The translations under genes and the position numbers were made by a program. Of a stretch of DNA of 64,000 bases, positions 36,135 through 44,175 are shown piece by piece (positions within the stretch are counted from its first letter, which is position 1; every line of letters starts with the position of its first letter). Below the pieces are notes generated by a model, which saw only the letters and a list, made by a program, of their open reading frames with translations, searched no databases and had not been told where the DNA came from. The DNA is from CBDDGJ01 sp965227805 (lineage in GTDB: Bacteria; Pseudomonadota; Alphaproteobacteria; RS24): contig CBDDGJ010000003.1 of assembly GCA_965227805.1 (NCBI GenBank), positions 806,001 to 870,000 of the forward strand, given 5' to 3'.

Positions 36135-37619
36135 TTAGCTCAAAATTGCCGCAACGCTATTTTGCCATGCTGTGTGTTTTTGCGCCTGTAAAGCCGCTTC
36201 CATTTGCGGGTGATAACTTGCAGCACAGTGCCAAATTGCACTGATTTCATCAAACCCCTTATATATGCCCGCTTGCAGCATGGCCAAATAAGCAACCCCA
36301 AGGCCTGTGCTTTGTGTCGATGCGGGGCGGTCTATTGCCTGGCCGGTTATATCGCTTAAATTTTGGACAAACCATTTATTGTCTACCATACCGCCATCGA
36401 CACGCAAATTTTGTAAACTGCCCAAACCTGCTGCGCGCATATCAGCTTCAATCGCACGGATTAAATCATGTGTCTGTAATGATACAGATTCTAAAGCGGC
36501 GCGCACAATATCTGCTTTGGTGCTATTGCGCGTCATGCCGCTTATGGTGGCGCGCGCCTGAGCATCCCAATAAGGCGCGCCTAAGCCGGTAAAAGCAGGC
36601 ACCATAGTAACGGAGGAATATGGATCGCCCGCCCGCGCCAGAGCTTCGCTATCGCTTGCCTGTTCAATCAGGCCAAGCTCATCGCGCAACCATTGCACAA
36701 TTGCTCCGGCCATGAAAATACTGCCTTCTAGCGCATAGCTTGTTTTGCCATTTAAGCGATAGGCAATGGTGGTGAGCAAGCGGTTTTGTGAGAGGGGGGC
36801 GGCTTCCCCCGTATTCACAAGCGCAAAGCACCCCGTGCCATAGCTTGCTTTCATCATGCCCGGGTGAAAACAGGCCTGGCCTATGCTGGCTGCTTGCTGG
36901 TCGCCCGCCACGGCTAAAATTGGCAGGCTGCGCCCGCAAATTTGAGCGGTGCCAAAATCAGCAGCGCAATCATAAACCTCTGGTAAAATCTCGCGCGGTA
37001 TAGAGAAAAGCGCAAGCAAATCATCATCCCAGTTTTGTGTGTGAATGTTAAATAAGCTGGTGCGCGCCGCATTGGTTGCATCGGTAAGATGCGCTTTGCC
37101 TTGTGTTAAATGCCAGATAAGCCAGCTATCAATCGTGCCGCACGCTAAGGCACTTATAGGGCGGGCGGTGTCATCTCTATTATCTAATAACCACTTAAAT
37201 TTGCTGGCCGAAAAATAAGGGTCGAGTAAAAGGCCGGTCTTGGCGGTGATAGTGGCTTCATGGCCGGCATCGCGCAATGCTTCACAAAAATCAGCTGTGC
37301 GCCGGTCTTGCCACACAATGGCGCGGTGCAGGGCTTTGCCGGTTTGTTTATCCCATAACACGCTGGTTTCACGCTGATTGGTAATGGCAAGGCCGGTAAA
37401 ATCGTGTCCGTCACAATGTGCAAATATGTCTGCGCAGGCGCGCTCTACCGATTGCCATATTTCGCTTAAATCATGCTCTACCCATCCGTTTTGTGGATAA
37501 TGTTGCGTAAGCGGATAAGAAGCCTGTGCAATCATTTCGCCCTGATGGGAAATTGCAAATGCACTGCTACTGCTGGTGCTTTGGTCAATAACCAGAATAA
37601 GCGGTTCTTTTGTCGACAT
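36135..37619 (-). CDS. glpK: Glycerol kinase (FGGY family)
   Basis: A 494-residue sugar/polyol kinase of the FGGY family. The segments GWVEHDLSEIWQSV near residue 46, AITNQRETSVLWDKQTGK near 79 and IVWQDRRTADFC near 102 are the glycerol kinase signatures. The C-terminal half has LRVDGGMVDNKWFVQNLSDI and ends at normal length. I chose ATG 37619 (MSTKEPLILVIDQSTSSSS); an upstream in-frame start at 37691 reaches across the divergent nadK start. No glpD, glpF or glpR is visible nearby. Confidence 0.92.
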   Translation of the reverse strand: MSTKEPLILVIDQSTSSSSAFAISHQGEMIAQASYPLTQHYPQNGWVEHDLSEIWQSVERACADIFAHCDGHDFTGLAITNQRETSVLWDKQTGKALHRAIVWQDRRTADFCEALRDAGHEATITAKTGLLLDPYFSASKFKWLLDNRDDTARPISALACGTIDSWLIWHLTQGKAHLTDATNAARTSLFNIHTQNWDDDLLALFSIPREILPEVYDCAADFGTAQICGRSLPILAVAGDQQAASIGQACFHPGMMKASYGTGCFALVNTGEAAPLSQNRLLTTIAYRLNGKTSYALEGSIFMAGAIVQWLRDELGLIEQASDSEALARAGDPYSSVTMVPAFTGLGAPYWDAQARATISGMTRNSTKADIVRAALESVSLQTHDLIRAIEADMRAAGLGSLQNLRVDGGMVDNKWFVQNLSDITGQAIDRPASTQSTGLGVAYLAMLQAGIYKGFDEISAIWHCAASYHPQMEAALQAQKHTAWQNSVAAILS

Positions 37620-37676
37620 GTCTTTACTCCGTTTGTGATTAAACTGTAAAAGTTTTAGGCAATGTGGTAAAGTTAA

Positions 37677-38459
37677 ATGATTATGACGCATTTAGACAAT
37701 AAAAAACTCGGCTTTATCGCTTCTGAAACAACAGAAGCACAAAAAGCCGCAGCGCATTTGCAGGCGCGCTATAAGGGATGTGCGCCCGATGAAGCCGATA
37801 TTATTATTGCGCTTGGCGGTGACGGCATCATGCTGCAAAGCCTGCACCGTTTTATTGATAAAAGCGTGCCTATATTCGGTATGAATTGCGGTTCGGTGGG
37901 CTTTTTAATGAATCGCTTTGATGAAAATGATTTACGTATACGGCTAGAAAAAGCACGTAGGACGATTGTGCATCCGTTAAAAATGCGTGTGACGGATAGA
38001 ACCGGTAAGGAAAGCGAAGCCTTGGCAGTGAATGAAGTCTCTTTATTGCGTAAAAATGCCCAGGCGGCGAAATTACAGCTTTCGGTTGATGCCCGCCTGC
38101 GCATGGATGAGCTTATTTGTGATGGGGTCTTGGTGGCGACACCTGCTGGTAGCACGGCTTATAATTTTTCGGCACATGGGCCTATTTTACCGCTTGATGC
38201 ATCGCTTTTGGCGCTTACCCCCATATCTGCGTTTCGGCCACGACGCTGGCGCGGTGCGCTCTTGCCAGATCGGGCACAGATTGATATTACAATTTTAGAG
38301 GCTGATAAACGCCCCGTGAATGCAGTGGCTGATCACACTGAATTTCGTGATGTAATAGATGTATCCATTGTGCAAGATCGCACGATTGCATTACATATGT
38401 TATTTGACCATGATCATAGTCTGGATGAACGTATCGTCGCCGAGCAATTTACACCGTAA
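37677..38459 (+). CDS. nadK: NAD kinase
   Basis: A 260-residue enzyme making NADP from NAD. The GGDG motif is at 47-50 (IIALGGDGIMLQSLH), followed by FGMNCGSVGFLMN and, further on, GVLVATPAGSTAYNFSAHGPI. The length is on the short side, as in other Alphaproteobacteria. It is divergent from glycerol kinase across 57 bases; ATG 37683 is a second possible start. Confidence 0.95.
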   Translation: MIMTHLDNKKLGFIASETTEAQKAAAHLQARYKGCAPDEADIIIALGGDGIMLQSLHRFIDKSVPIFGMNCGSVGFLMNRFDENDLRIRLEKARRTIVHPLKMRVTDRTGKESEALAVNEVSLLRKNAQAAKLQLSVDARLRMDELICDGVLVATPAGSTAYNFSAHGPILPLDASLLALTPISAFRPRRWRGALLPDRAQIDITILEADKRPVNAVADHTEFRDVIDVSIVQDRTIALHMLFDHDHSLDERIVAEQFTP

Positions 38460-38492
38460 TGCGTATATTTCGAAACAAAATGGGAGCGGTCT

Positions 38493-39782
38493 ATGACATC
38501 TGAGATTGCATTACCGCCCCAAAAAACAAGCGTGCAAGAAAGGCGGCGCGGGCTTGCTTTATTATTTATTAGCCTGTTATCCCTCGGCATGGGGCAATCG
38601 CTTTTCTTTGCTATATTCCCGCCCGTTGCGCGTAATATGGGATTAAACGAAATACAGGTAAGCGCCATATTCTCGCTTTCGGGTATTTTATGGGTGATTA
38701 TGAGCCCGGTATGGGGGCGCTATAGCGATTACTGGGGACGCAAGCCGGTTATTTTAATCGGGCTTAGTGGTTTTAGCCTATCAACATTAGGCTTCGGTAT
38801 GTTGGTCTATATGGGGCTAAACGCGCTTTTGCCGCTTATGGTCATATTTGTGCTTATGATTTTATCGCGCGCCATTTTTGGGGGGCTGGGCTCAGGCGCC
38901 CCTTCTGCAGCACAAGCCTATATTGCCGATCGCACAACGCGGGCACAACGCACGCGCGGGGTTGCGGCCATTGGGGCAGCCTTCGGGGCAGGCACAGTTA
39001 TCGGCCCCGGCTTTGCGGCAGTGCTTAGCCAAATTCATGTGCTTGTGCCCTTTTTTGCCTTGGGCTGTATGGCGGCATGCGGGGCGATAGCCATTCTTAT
39101 TTATCTTCCTGAACGCCAGCAGCCCGCGCGCAAAAAAGGCGATAATAAGGTCGATTTGAAAGCAAGCGATAAACGTATTCGGATATTTTTATTTATGGGC
39201 GTTGTGCTGTCTGTTATTCAGGCCATTACGTTGCAGGTGGCGGCCTTTTTTATTATGGATGAGCTGGCTACAGATATACAAGCTACCACCGAAATTGTCG
39301 GCATTGGCATGATGGCCATGGCCGTGATGACGCTTATTGTGCAACTTATCATTATTCCCTTTGCCAATTTATCGGTGCGCGCCTTATTGCTCAGCGGTAT
39401 TGTGACAATGGGATGTGGGATCGCCCTGCTTTTAGTGCCGGTAAGTTTTATGTCTTTTGTGTTGGCGATGGCGTTTTTGGGTCTGGGCATGGGGGCTGTG
39501 CGTCCGGGCATGATTGCTGCTGCTTCGCTTAGTGTTCGCGAAGATGAACAGGGCAGCATTGCCGGCTTTATGAGTTCAACGGCTGCGGTGGGGGTGATTT
39601 TTTTGCCACTTCTGATTATGCCGCTTTATAATGTGCATCATGGGCTGCCTTATTATTTTGCCTTGGGCTTGGCGGGGCTATTATTGATTCTGGCTTATCG
39701 GCTAAAATCGGAAAAACTGGATATGCCGGTTGATAGCGGAGAGGTGCACGAAAAAACCATGAGCACCCCGCAAAAATTATGA
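38493..39782 (+). CDS. Major facilitator superfamily transporter
   Basis: A 429-residue permease with twelve predicted helices. The loop 2-3 signature reads SPVWGRYSDYWGRKPVILIG near residues 71-90, and the motif GAAFGAGTVIGPGFAAVLS near 161-180 is typical of the drug:H+ antiporter group (TetA-like). The central basic loop RQQPARKKGDNKVDLKASDK separates the halves. It may export a drug or a sugar-like metabolite; no regulator gene is adjacent. It begins 33 bases after nadK, perhaps in the same transcript. Confidence 0.88.
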   Translation: MTSEIALPPQKTSVQERRRGLALLFISLLSLGMGQSLFFAIFPPVARNMGLNEIQVSAIFSLSGILWVIMSPVWGRYSDYWGRKPVILIGLSGFSLSTLGFGMLVYMGLNALLPLMVIFVLMILSRAIFGGLGSGAPSAAQAYIADRTTRAQRTRGVAAIGAAFGAGTVIGPGFAAVLSQIHVLVPFFALGCMAACGAIAILIYLPERQQPARKKGDNKVDLKASDKRIRIFLFMGVVLSVIQAITLQVAAFFIMDELATDIQATTEIVGIGMMAMAVMTLIVQLIIIPFANLSVRALLLSGIVTMGCGIALLLVPVSFMSFVLAMAFLGLGMGAVRPGMIAAASLSVREDEQGSIAGFMSSTAAVGVIFLPLLIMPLYNVHHGLPYYFALGLAGLLLILAYRLKSEKLDMPVDSGEVHEKTMSTPQKL

Positions 39783-39811
39783 ATAACTATTTTAGGCGCC
39801 ACCCATTTTTG

Positions 39812-39930
39812 TTGGGTGCTACACATTTCTTTTGAGTGCTACACATTCCCCAAGGAATGACGCGCCTGCCTCGTCCCTTTTTATCATGCGCATACCCGCC
39901 ACCATTCACAGCCCTCGTCTCGCTTGCACG
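39812..39930 (+). repeat. Mosaic of repeat modules A and B
   Basis: TGGGTGCTACACATT and GAGTGCTACACATTCC repeat in tandem, followed by the palindrome ATTCCCCAAGGAAT and GACGCGCCTG (module A, 39812-39870). From 39895 to 39930 the plus strand matches the reverse complement of module B (CCCGCCACCATTCACAG). The two modules are joined in another order than at 21.6 kb. The hairpin CACCCA/TGGGTG at 39800-39817 may help end the MFS transcript. Confidence 0.65.
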
Positions 39931-39997
39931 TTAACGTATAATAGCGATAAGGCCGCTATAATTTGGTTGATTGCGAAACATGTGCTATGTTTGGCGC

Positions 39998-40603
39998 ATG
40001 GCTTTCAATTCAAAATATTTCGATATGATCCGCATCGCACGGCCAGCAACACCCCAAACACAAGAGCAGATACCAATTTGTGAATGGGAGGGGTGTGATG
40101 CGGATGCACATTATCCTGCCCTTATTGCGCCGCTTGCGGGCGAAAGCCGCGAAAAACGTTATTTCTGCCTTACCCATATTCAGCATTATAATCGTAATTA
40201 TAATTTTTTTGCACAAATGGATGAAGCAACAGCGCAAGCCTATCGCGAAAGTGCCGCAACGGGGCATCGCCCGACATGGAGCCTGGGGGCACGCCGCGCA
40301 AGCGTCGCAGATGGCATTCATGATCCGTTGGAGATTATGGAAAATTTCGGCATGCATAATCATGCCCACACCAGGGCAGGCGATAGCACGCGCCGTGTAA
40401 AACGCCTATCACGTGGGCAGATTTATGCCCTCGAACAACTCGGGCTGGATGAAACAGCAGAGCCCAATACGGTGCGCCGCCACTATAAAAAACGCATTAA
40501 GCGATTTCACCCCGATGCCAATGGCGGCAATCGGCAATATGAAGAAAATTTACAAAAAACCATCCATGCCTATGATTATTTGAAAACTTCGGGGTTTTGC
40601 TAA
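39998..40603 (+). CDS. J-domain (DnaJ-class) co-chaperone next to cobS
   Basis: A 201-residue protein with a C-terminal J domain whose HPD motif is at 171-173 (KRFHPDANGG). The N-terminal half has a possible metal site, C28, C33, C57 and H60 (ICEWEGC, FCLTHIQHYN). ATG 39998 gives MAFNSKYFDMIRI; an upstream start at 39971 would add nine residues. In many Alphaproteobacteria this J-protein is encoded beside cobS and cobT, so it may recruit DnaK to the CobST complex. The link is by gene order only. Confidence 0.88.
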   Translation: MAFNSKYFDMIRIARPATPQTQEQIPICEWEGCDADAHYPALIAPLAGESREKRYFCLTHIQHYNRNYNFFAQMDEATAQAYRESAATGHRPTWSLGARRASVADGIHDPLEIMENFGMHNHAHTRAGDSTRRVKRLSRGQIYALEQLGLDETAEPNTVRRHYKKRIKRFHPDANGGNRQYEENLQKTIHAYDYLKTSGFC

Positions 40604-40661
40604 CAGGCTTATTCTGCTAAAGCGTAAAGCACATAATTTACGAGTTAAGGGAGACAATAAT

Positions 40662-41657
40662 ATGACGCAAGCGGATGCCCCCCAAAATACCATGCCCTCA
40701 GAGCCGGATAGTGAAGTTTCGGCGCATGATTTATTTGGTATAGATGGTGATCTAACCGTTCCAGCTTTTTCGCAAAAAAGCCAATATGTGCCGGATTTGG
40801 ACGAAGACTATTTATTCGACCCCAAAACCACACAAGCCATATTGGCCGGTTTTGCCCATAATCGCCGCGTTATGGTGCAAGGCTATCATGGCACGGGAAA
40901 ATCCACCCATATTGAACAAGTCGCCGCGCGGCTAAACTGGCCTTGTGTGCGTATCAATCTGGATAGCCATGTCAGCCGTATTGATTTGGTGGGGAAAGAT
41001 GCCATTGTGTTGCGCGATGGCAAACAGGTTACCGAATTTCAGGAAGGCATTTTGCCCTGGGCGTTACAAAATCCGGTCGCATTGGTATTTGACGAATATG
41101 ACGCAGGCCGACCCGATGTGATGTTTGTTATCCAGCGGGTTTTGGAAGTGTCGGGCAAGCTCACCTTGCTTGATCAGAATAAGGTTATTCGTCCGCACCC
41201 TTGTGCACGGCTATTTTCAACCACCAATACAATCGGTCTGGGCGATGTGTCGGGGCTTTATCACGGCACGCAGCAAATCAATCAGGGGCAGATGGATAGG
41301 TGGAATATTGTTACAACGCTAAATTATCTGGCGCATGATGCAGAAACCGATATTATTTGTGCCAAGGCAAAAGCCTTTACGAAGAAAAATGGCCGCGACA
41401 TGGTCGCCAATATGGTGCGTGTGGCAGACCTGACACGCGCGAGCCTTATCAATGGCGATATTTCAACCGTTATGAGCCCGCGCACGGTTTTAACATGGGC
41501 AGAAAATGCAGATATTTTTGATGATATTGTCTTTGCGTTTCAAGTGACATTCTTAAATAAGTGCGATGAGTTAGAGCGTCCCATTATTGCTGAATTTTAT
41601 CAACGCTGCATGGGTGAAGATTTGCCCGAAAATGCGGTGAATATTTTATCCGCATGA
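40662..41657 (+). CDS. cobS: Cobaltochelatase-type AAA+ ATPase CobS
   Basis: A 331-residue AAA+ ATPase. The Walker A motif is GYHGTGKST at 74-82, Walker B is ALVFDEYDAG near 145, and LFSTTNTIGLGDVSGLYHG is the sensor region of CobS. CobS and CobT form the ATP-driven part of aerobic cobaltochelatase, whose third subunit CobN inserts cobalt; no cobN or other corrin genes are seen here. The stop overlaps the cobT start (ATGA). GGGAGA lies before ATG 40662. CobST-like pairs in genomes without cobN may serve other clients. Confidence 0.95.
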   Translation: MTQADAPQNTMPSEPDSEVSAHDLFGIDGDLTVPAFSQKSQYVPDLDEDYLFDPKTTQAILAGFAHNRRVMVQGYHGTGKSTHIEQVAARLNWPCVRINLDSHVSRIDLVGKDAIVLRDGKQVTEFQEGILPWALQNPVALVFDEYDAGRPDVMFVIQRVLEVSGKLTLLDQNKVIRPHPCARLFSTTNTIGLGDVSGLYHGTQQINQGQMDRWNIVTTLNYLAHDAETDIICAKAKAFTKKNGRDMVANMVRVADLTRASLINGDISTVMSPRTVLTWAENADIFDDIVFAFQVTFLNKCDELERPIIAEFYQRCMGEDLPENAVNILSA

Positions 41658-43486
41658 GCAAACAGGATAATGAGAAAGTCGAGCAATTTAAGCGTGCCAT
41701 CACACAAACGATGCGCGCCATTAGCGAAGAACAGGAGCTTGATGTAAGTTTTAGCGGTGATACCCCCATGCTAAACGGGCTTAAAGCCAGAATAGGTTTG
41801 CCGCCACATGATTTGCCGCAAGGTGAGAAGCAGGATATTCGCGGGCAGTCTGACATGCTGGCCTTGCGTCTGGCGTATCATGATGCCGCCCTTAACGCGC
41901 AGCTTAGCCCGCAAGATAATGAGGCGCGCGCGCTTTATGAAGCAGGCGAGCAGGCACGTTTTGAGGCTTTGGGGGGAAGGGTTTTACCCGGCACCGCGCA
42001 GAATTTAACCGATATGCACCAGCAGCGCTGCTTACGTGCAGGCTATAGCGCTACACCCGATAAGGAACAAGCCCCGCTTGCCGAAGCCTTTGGCTTTATC
42101 GTGCGCGAATATTTGACCAGACAAGCCCCCCCCCCTGCCGCGCAAGGCGTGGTGAATTTATGGCGCGACTGGATTGAACAAAATGCGGGGGATAATCTTA
42201 AAAAACTGACGACGGTGATGGATGACCAGGAGGCTTTTGCCAAACTCACCCATGATATTTTGCGCGACCTTGATATGGGCGAGGCGGTGGATGATACGCA
42301 AGGCGATACAGACGATAGTGAAGCAGACGCAAGCCCCGAAACCGATGAACAACAGGGCGAAGGCGACGCACAACAAGAAGCCGCCAGTGCTGATGAAGCC
42401 GAAATGAGCGCGGGCGAAGGCGAAGAGGGCGAGGCGCAATCGCTTGATATGGAAAGCGACCAATTTGACGGCGATGTCGAGGGTGAAGATGGCAGCGATC
42501 CGGCACAAAGCTATCGTTCGGATGAAACCGCTGATATGCAAAAAGATGCCTATCAGGTTTTCACCATGAAATTTGACGAAACCATTAAGGCCGAAGATTT
42601 ATGCGATGCCGAAGAGCTTACCCGCCTGCGCGCCTATCTCGATCAGCAATTACACCATTTGCAAGGCGCGGTGGCGCGTCTGGCCAATCGCTTGCAACGG
42701 CGCTTATTGGCAAAGCAAAACCGCTATTGGGAATTTGATTTGGAGGAAGGCTATCTTGACCCGGCGCGTTTATCGCGCGTGGTGATCGACCCGACCCAGC
42801 CGCTGTCTTATAAGCAGGAACAGGATATGAATTTCCGTGACACAGTGGTAAGCCTTCTGATCGACAATTCGGGGTCTATGCGCGGCCGCCCAATCACGGT
42901 GGCCGCTATGTGTGCCGATATTCTGGCACGCACATTGGAACGGTGCACGGTAAAAACAGAAGTCTTGGGCTTCACCACCCGCGCGTGGAAAGGTGGGCAG
43001 GCGCGTGATATGTGGCTTAACCAAAAAAAACCACCCCATCCGGGCCGGCTAAATGATCTGCGCCATATCATCTATAAGGCAGCAGACTCACCCTGGCGGC
43101 GCGCCCGGCGCAATTTGGGCTTGATGATGCGCGAAGGTCTATTGAAAGAAAATATAGATGGTGAAGCCCTTAACTGGGCGCATAATCGGCTATTGGCGCG
43201 CCCCGAACAAAGGCGTATTTTAATGGTGATTTCAGACGGCGCACCGGTGGATGACAGCACGCTTTCGGTAAATGCCGGTAATTATTTGGAAAAACATTTG
43301 CGCAGCGTGATTGAAGATATAGAGACACGCTCTCCGGTGGAGCTGATTGCCATCGGCATTGGCCATGATGTGACACGCTATTATCGGCGCGCCGTAACCA
43401 TTGTAGATGCCGAACAATTAGGCGGGGTAATGACGGATAAACTTGCCGAGCTTTTTGAAGAAGAAAAGACGTTTACCCGCATGTAA
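41654..43486 (+). CDS. cobT: Cobaltochelatase-type VWA subunit CobT
   Basis: A 610-residue partner of CobS. The N-terminal part (1-205) is helical, residues about 210-300 form an acidic D/E/A/Q-rich linker, and the C-terminal half is a von Willebrand A domain with the metal motif LLIDNSGSMRGRPI near 399-412 and the later VISDGAPVDDSTL. This is the full CobT plan. ATP hydrolysis by CobS would be relayed through the MIDAS site to the client. A polypyrimidine tract near 42127 encodes a run of proline. Confidence 0.95.
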   Translation: MSKQDNEKVEQFKRAITQTMRAISEEQELDVSFSGDTPMLNGLKARIGLPPHDLPQGEKQDIRGQSDMLALRLAYHDAALNAQLSPQDNEARALYEAGEQARFEALGGRVLPGTAQNLTDMHQQRCLRAGYSATPDKEQAPLAEAFGFIVREYLTRQAPPPAAQGVVNLWRDWIEQNAGDNLKKLTTVMDDQEAFAKLTHDILRDLDMGEAVDDTQGDTDDSEADASPETDEQQGEGDAQQEAASADEAEMSAGEGEEGEAQSLDMESDQFDGDVEGEDGSDPAQSYRSDETADMQKDAYQVFTMKFDETIKAEDLCDAEELTRLRAYLDQQLHHLQGAVARLANRLQRRLLAKQNRYWEFDLEEGYLDPARLSRVVIDPTQPLSYKQEQDMNFRDTVVSLLIDNSGSMRGRPITVAAMCADILARTLERCTVKTEVLGFTTRAWKGGQARDMWLNQKKPPHPGRLNDLRHIIYKAADSPWRRARRNLGLMMREGLLKENIDGEALNWAHNRLLARPEQRRILMVISDGAPVDDSTLSVNAGNYLEKHLRSVIEDIETRSPVELIAIGIGHDVTRYYRRAVTIVDAEQLGGVMTDKLAELFEEEKTFTRM

Positions 43487-43517
43487 GCTGCGGGAGAGAA
43501 AAAGGCATTTTATTTCA

Positions 43518-43532
43518 TTAGAACTGTTCTAA
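43518..43532. promoter_or_regulatory. Irr-type iron control element
   Basis: TTAGAACTGTTCTAA is a perfect 7-1-7 palindrome and contains TTAGAA-N3-TTCTAA, the core of the iron control element bound by the haem-responsive regulator Irr in Rhizobiales and relatives. It lies four bases upstream of the -35 box of the rubrerythrin promoter. That position could allow activation or repression; Irr often represses iron-using genes when iron is short. Confidence 0.65.
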
Positions 43533-43536
43533 TTTG

Positions 43537-43565
43537 TTGACAAGCCATATGGCGTGCCCTATATA
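43537..43565 (+). promoter_or_regulatory. Strong sigma-70-like promoter for rubrerythrin
   Basis: TTGACA at 43537-43542 and TATATA at 43560-43565 are 17 bases apart. Transcription should start near 43572, giving a leader of about 110 bases that contains the 13-base palindrome TCCCTTTAAGGGA (43581-43593) and a second TTTAAGGG copy near 43604. Confidence 0.72.
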
Positions 43566-43681
43566 AATCGTAAGGGAGATTCCCTTTAAGGGATATGTTA
43601 CATTTTAAGGGTATCCGCTTAAATTGCAACCAAAATGCATGCGCGTTATATGTGCAGCATTTATATATAAAGGAGAAAATT

Positions 43682-44101
43682 ATGTCACTTGCAAATACAA
43701 AAACAATGGAAAATCTGAAAGAAGCCTTTTCTGGCGAAAGCCAGGCCAATCGCCGTTATCTTTACTTCGCGCAAAAAGCCGATGTGGAAGGCTATAATGA
43801 TGTAGCCACCGTATTCCGCTCCACCGCAGAAGGCGAAACCGGACACGCACATGGGCATCTGGAGTTTCTTGAAGAAGTCGGCGACCCCGCAACGGGTGAG
43901 CCCATTGGCGGCACAAGCGATAACCTAAAAGCTGCTATTGCTGGCGAAACCCACGAATATACGGATATGTATCCGGGCATGGCACGCACGGCACGCGAAG
44001 AAGGCTTTGATGAAATTGCCGACTGGTTTGAAACCTTGGCCAAGGCAGAAAAATCACATGCAGGCCGTTTCCAAAAAGCCCTAGACACGCTGGACGGCTA
44101 A
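43682..44101 (+). CDS. Rubrerythrin family diiron protein, without rubredoxin domain
   Basis: A 139-residue ferritin-like four-helix protein. Diiron ligands are likely in AFSGESQANRRYLYFA (E18), STAEGETGHAHGHLEF, GETHEYTDMYPGMAR and TLAKAEKSHAGRF. Rubrerythrins reduce hydrogen peroxide; this form lacks the C-terminal rubredoxin domain, so it needs an outside electron donor. AAAGGAG precedes ATG 43682, and the Irr box and promoter lie upstream. A terminator follows, then an iron-sulfur protein and a DUF3501 protein that accompany such rubrerythrins in other Proteobacteria. Confidence 0.92.
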   Translation: MSLANTKTMENLKEAFSGESQANRRYLYFAQKADVEGYNDVATVFRSTAEGETGHAHGHLEFLEEVGDPATGEPIGGTSDNLKAAIAGETHEYTDMYPGMARTAREEGFDEIADWFETLAKAEKSHAGRFQKALDTLDG

Positions 44102-44112
44102 AACAACACATG

Positions 44113-44150
44113 AAAGGAAGGCAAGTTTATGTTTTGGCGTGCCTTCCTTT
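44113..44150 (+). terminator. Intrinsic terminator or attenuator after rubrerythrin
   Basis: AAAGGAAGGCA (44113-44123) pairs with TGCCTTCCTTT (44140-44150), an 11-base-pair stem that runs into a T-rich tract. It lies between rubrerythrin and the iron-sulfur protein, so rubrerythrin mRNA probably exceeds that of the following genes. Confidence 0.75.
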
Positions 44151-44175
44151 TTATATAAGCAGAAGGGTTTAGATT

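Noticed and set aside
40604..40661. Possible cobalamin riboswitch before cobS
   Set aside because: The gap is only 58 bases and has no B12-box-like sequence.
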